A stretch of DNA of 6,370 nt from the NCBI GenBank assembly GCA_934675575.1, contig CAKUQQ010000027.1:1-6370 (forward strand), in the 5' to 3' direction. Each line of letters opens with the position of its first letter. Position 1 is the stretch's first letter. The translations under genes and the position numbers were made by a program. The notes under the pieces were generated by a model. It saw only the letters and a list, made by a program, of their open reading frames with translations, was not told the DNA's origin and searched no databases. This document shows, in pieces, positions 6,048 to 6,370 of the stretch. The DNA is from an uncultured Muribaculaceae bacterium (GTDB lineage: Bacteria > Bacteroidota > Bacteroidia > Bacteroidales > Muribaculaceae).

Positions 6048-6370
6048 TTATACTCTTCTTCTCTTTGGAGGACGGCACCCGTTGTGTGGAAGTGGAGTAA
6101 CATCGATAATCTCTGTCACTGCAATTCCTGCACCATGCACTGTGCGGATTGCCGATTCACGACCATTACCCGGACCCTTAACATAGGCCTTCACTTTGCG
6201 AAGACCAAGGTCGTAGGCAACTTTGGCACAATCTTGAGCGGCCATTTGAGCAGCATAAGGAGTGTTCTTCTTAGAACCTCTGAAGCCCATCTTGCCGGCA
6301 GAAGACCATGAAATAACTTGTCCCTCGCTGTTAGCGAGACACACAATGATGTTGTTGAAAGAAGAATGAA
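6048..6370 (-). CDS. rpsK: 30S ribosomal protein S11 (partial, 5' end outside the window)
   Basis: S11 forms part of the platform of the 30S subunit. The reading frame is open to the window edge and starts inside the protein: [18 protein letters not shown] corresponds to the early part of S11. An in-frame GTG at 6344 is therefore internal and not the start. About 20 N-terminal residues are missing. The diagnostic parts are present: [33 protein letters not shown], and the conserved ending [16 protein letters not shown]. It is the upstream neighbour of rpsD in the standard Bacteroidota order, with rpsM expected further upstream. Confidence 0.96.
   Translation of the reverse strand, partial: HSSFNNIIVCLANSEGQVISWSSAGKMGFRGSKKNTPYAAQMAAQDCAKVAYDLGLRKVKAYVKGPGNGRESAIRTVHGAGIAVTEIIDVTPLPHNGCRPPKRRRV

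Noticed and set aside
6342..6344. GTG as the start codon of rpsK
   Set aside because: The frame stays open to the edge and the upstream codons encode HSSFNNII, typical of S11, so the gene begins outside the window.
1..6370. Mobile elements, CRISPR arrays, tRNA genes or a defence cassette
   Set aside because: No transposase, integrase, regularly spaced repeats, tRNA-like cloverleaf or terminal inverted repeats were seen on either strand.

Overview
The window reads as an ordinary chromosomal stretch from a member of the Bacteroidota, most likely the order Bacteroidales. Three things point there: promoters of the TTTG / TAnnTTTG type, A/T-rich translation starts without Shine-Dalgarno sequences, and a minus-strand run rpsK-rpsD-rpoA-rplQ whose L17 carries a long Ala/Glu/Lys-rich tail. 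Gene bodies are moderately GC-rich and spacers are AT-rich. The genus cannot be fixed from this sequence.

Layout. (a) 1-175, minus strand: a strong Bacteroidota-type promoter and a structured, non-coding transcript running off the left edge, probably the leader of an rRNA operon whose 16S gene lies outside. (b) 469-1888, plus strand: a promoter and a likely two-gene operon, a secreted NlpC/P60-type DUF1460 amidase followed 21 bp later by guanine deaminase (guaD). (c) 2081-3639, plus strand: a divergent DUF1643-like protein of unknown function and an ADP-ribosylglycohydrolase of the DraG/ARH type. (d) 3640-3789: a convergent gene boundary with two hairpins, one an apparent bidirectional terminator. 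(e) 3790-6370, minus strand: rplQ, rpoA, rpsD and the 3' part of rpsK, the end of the large ribosomal protein cluster. A 140-bp spacer ahead of rpsD contains several hairpins and is a good candidate for an S4 autoregulatory leader.

How it works together. The minus-strand genes form the translation/transcription block: S11 and S4 for the 30S subunit, L17 for the 50S, and the RNA polymerase alpha subunit. The plus-strand genes are accessory metabolism: cell-wall peptide removal, purine salvage or catabolism, and ADP-ribose removal. They do not form an evident pathway. No mobile element, CRISPR array, tRNA or defence cassette is visible. The items most worth following are the rpsD leader, the DUF1643-like protein and the presumed rRNA leader; I see no convincing new multi-gene system.
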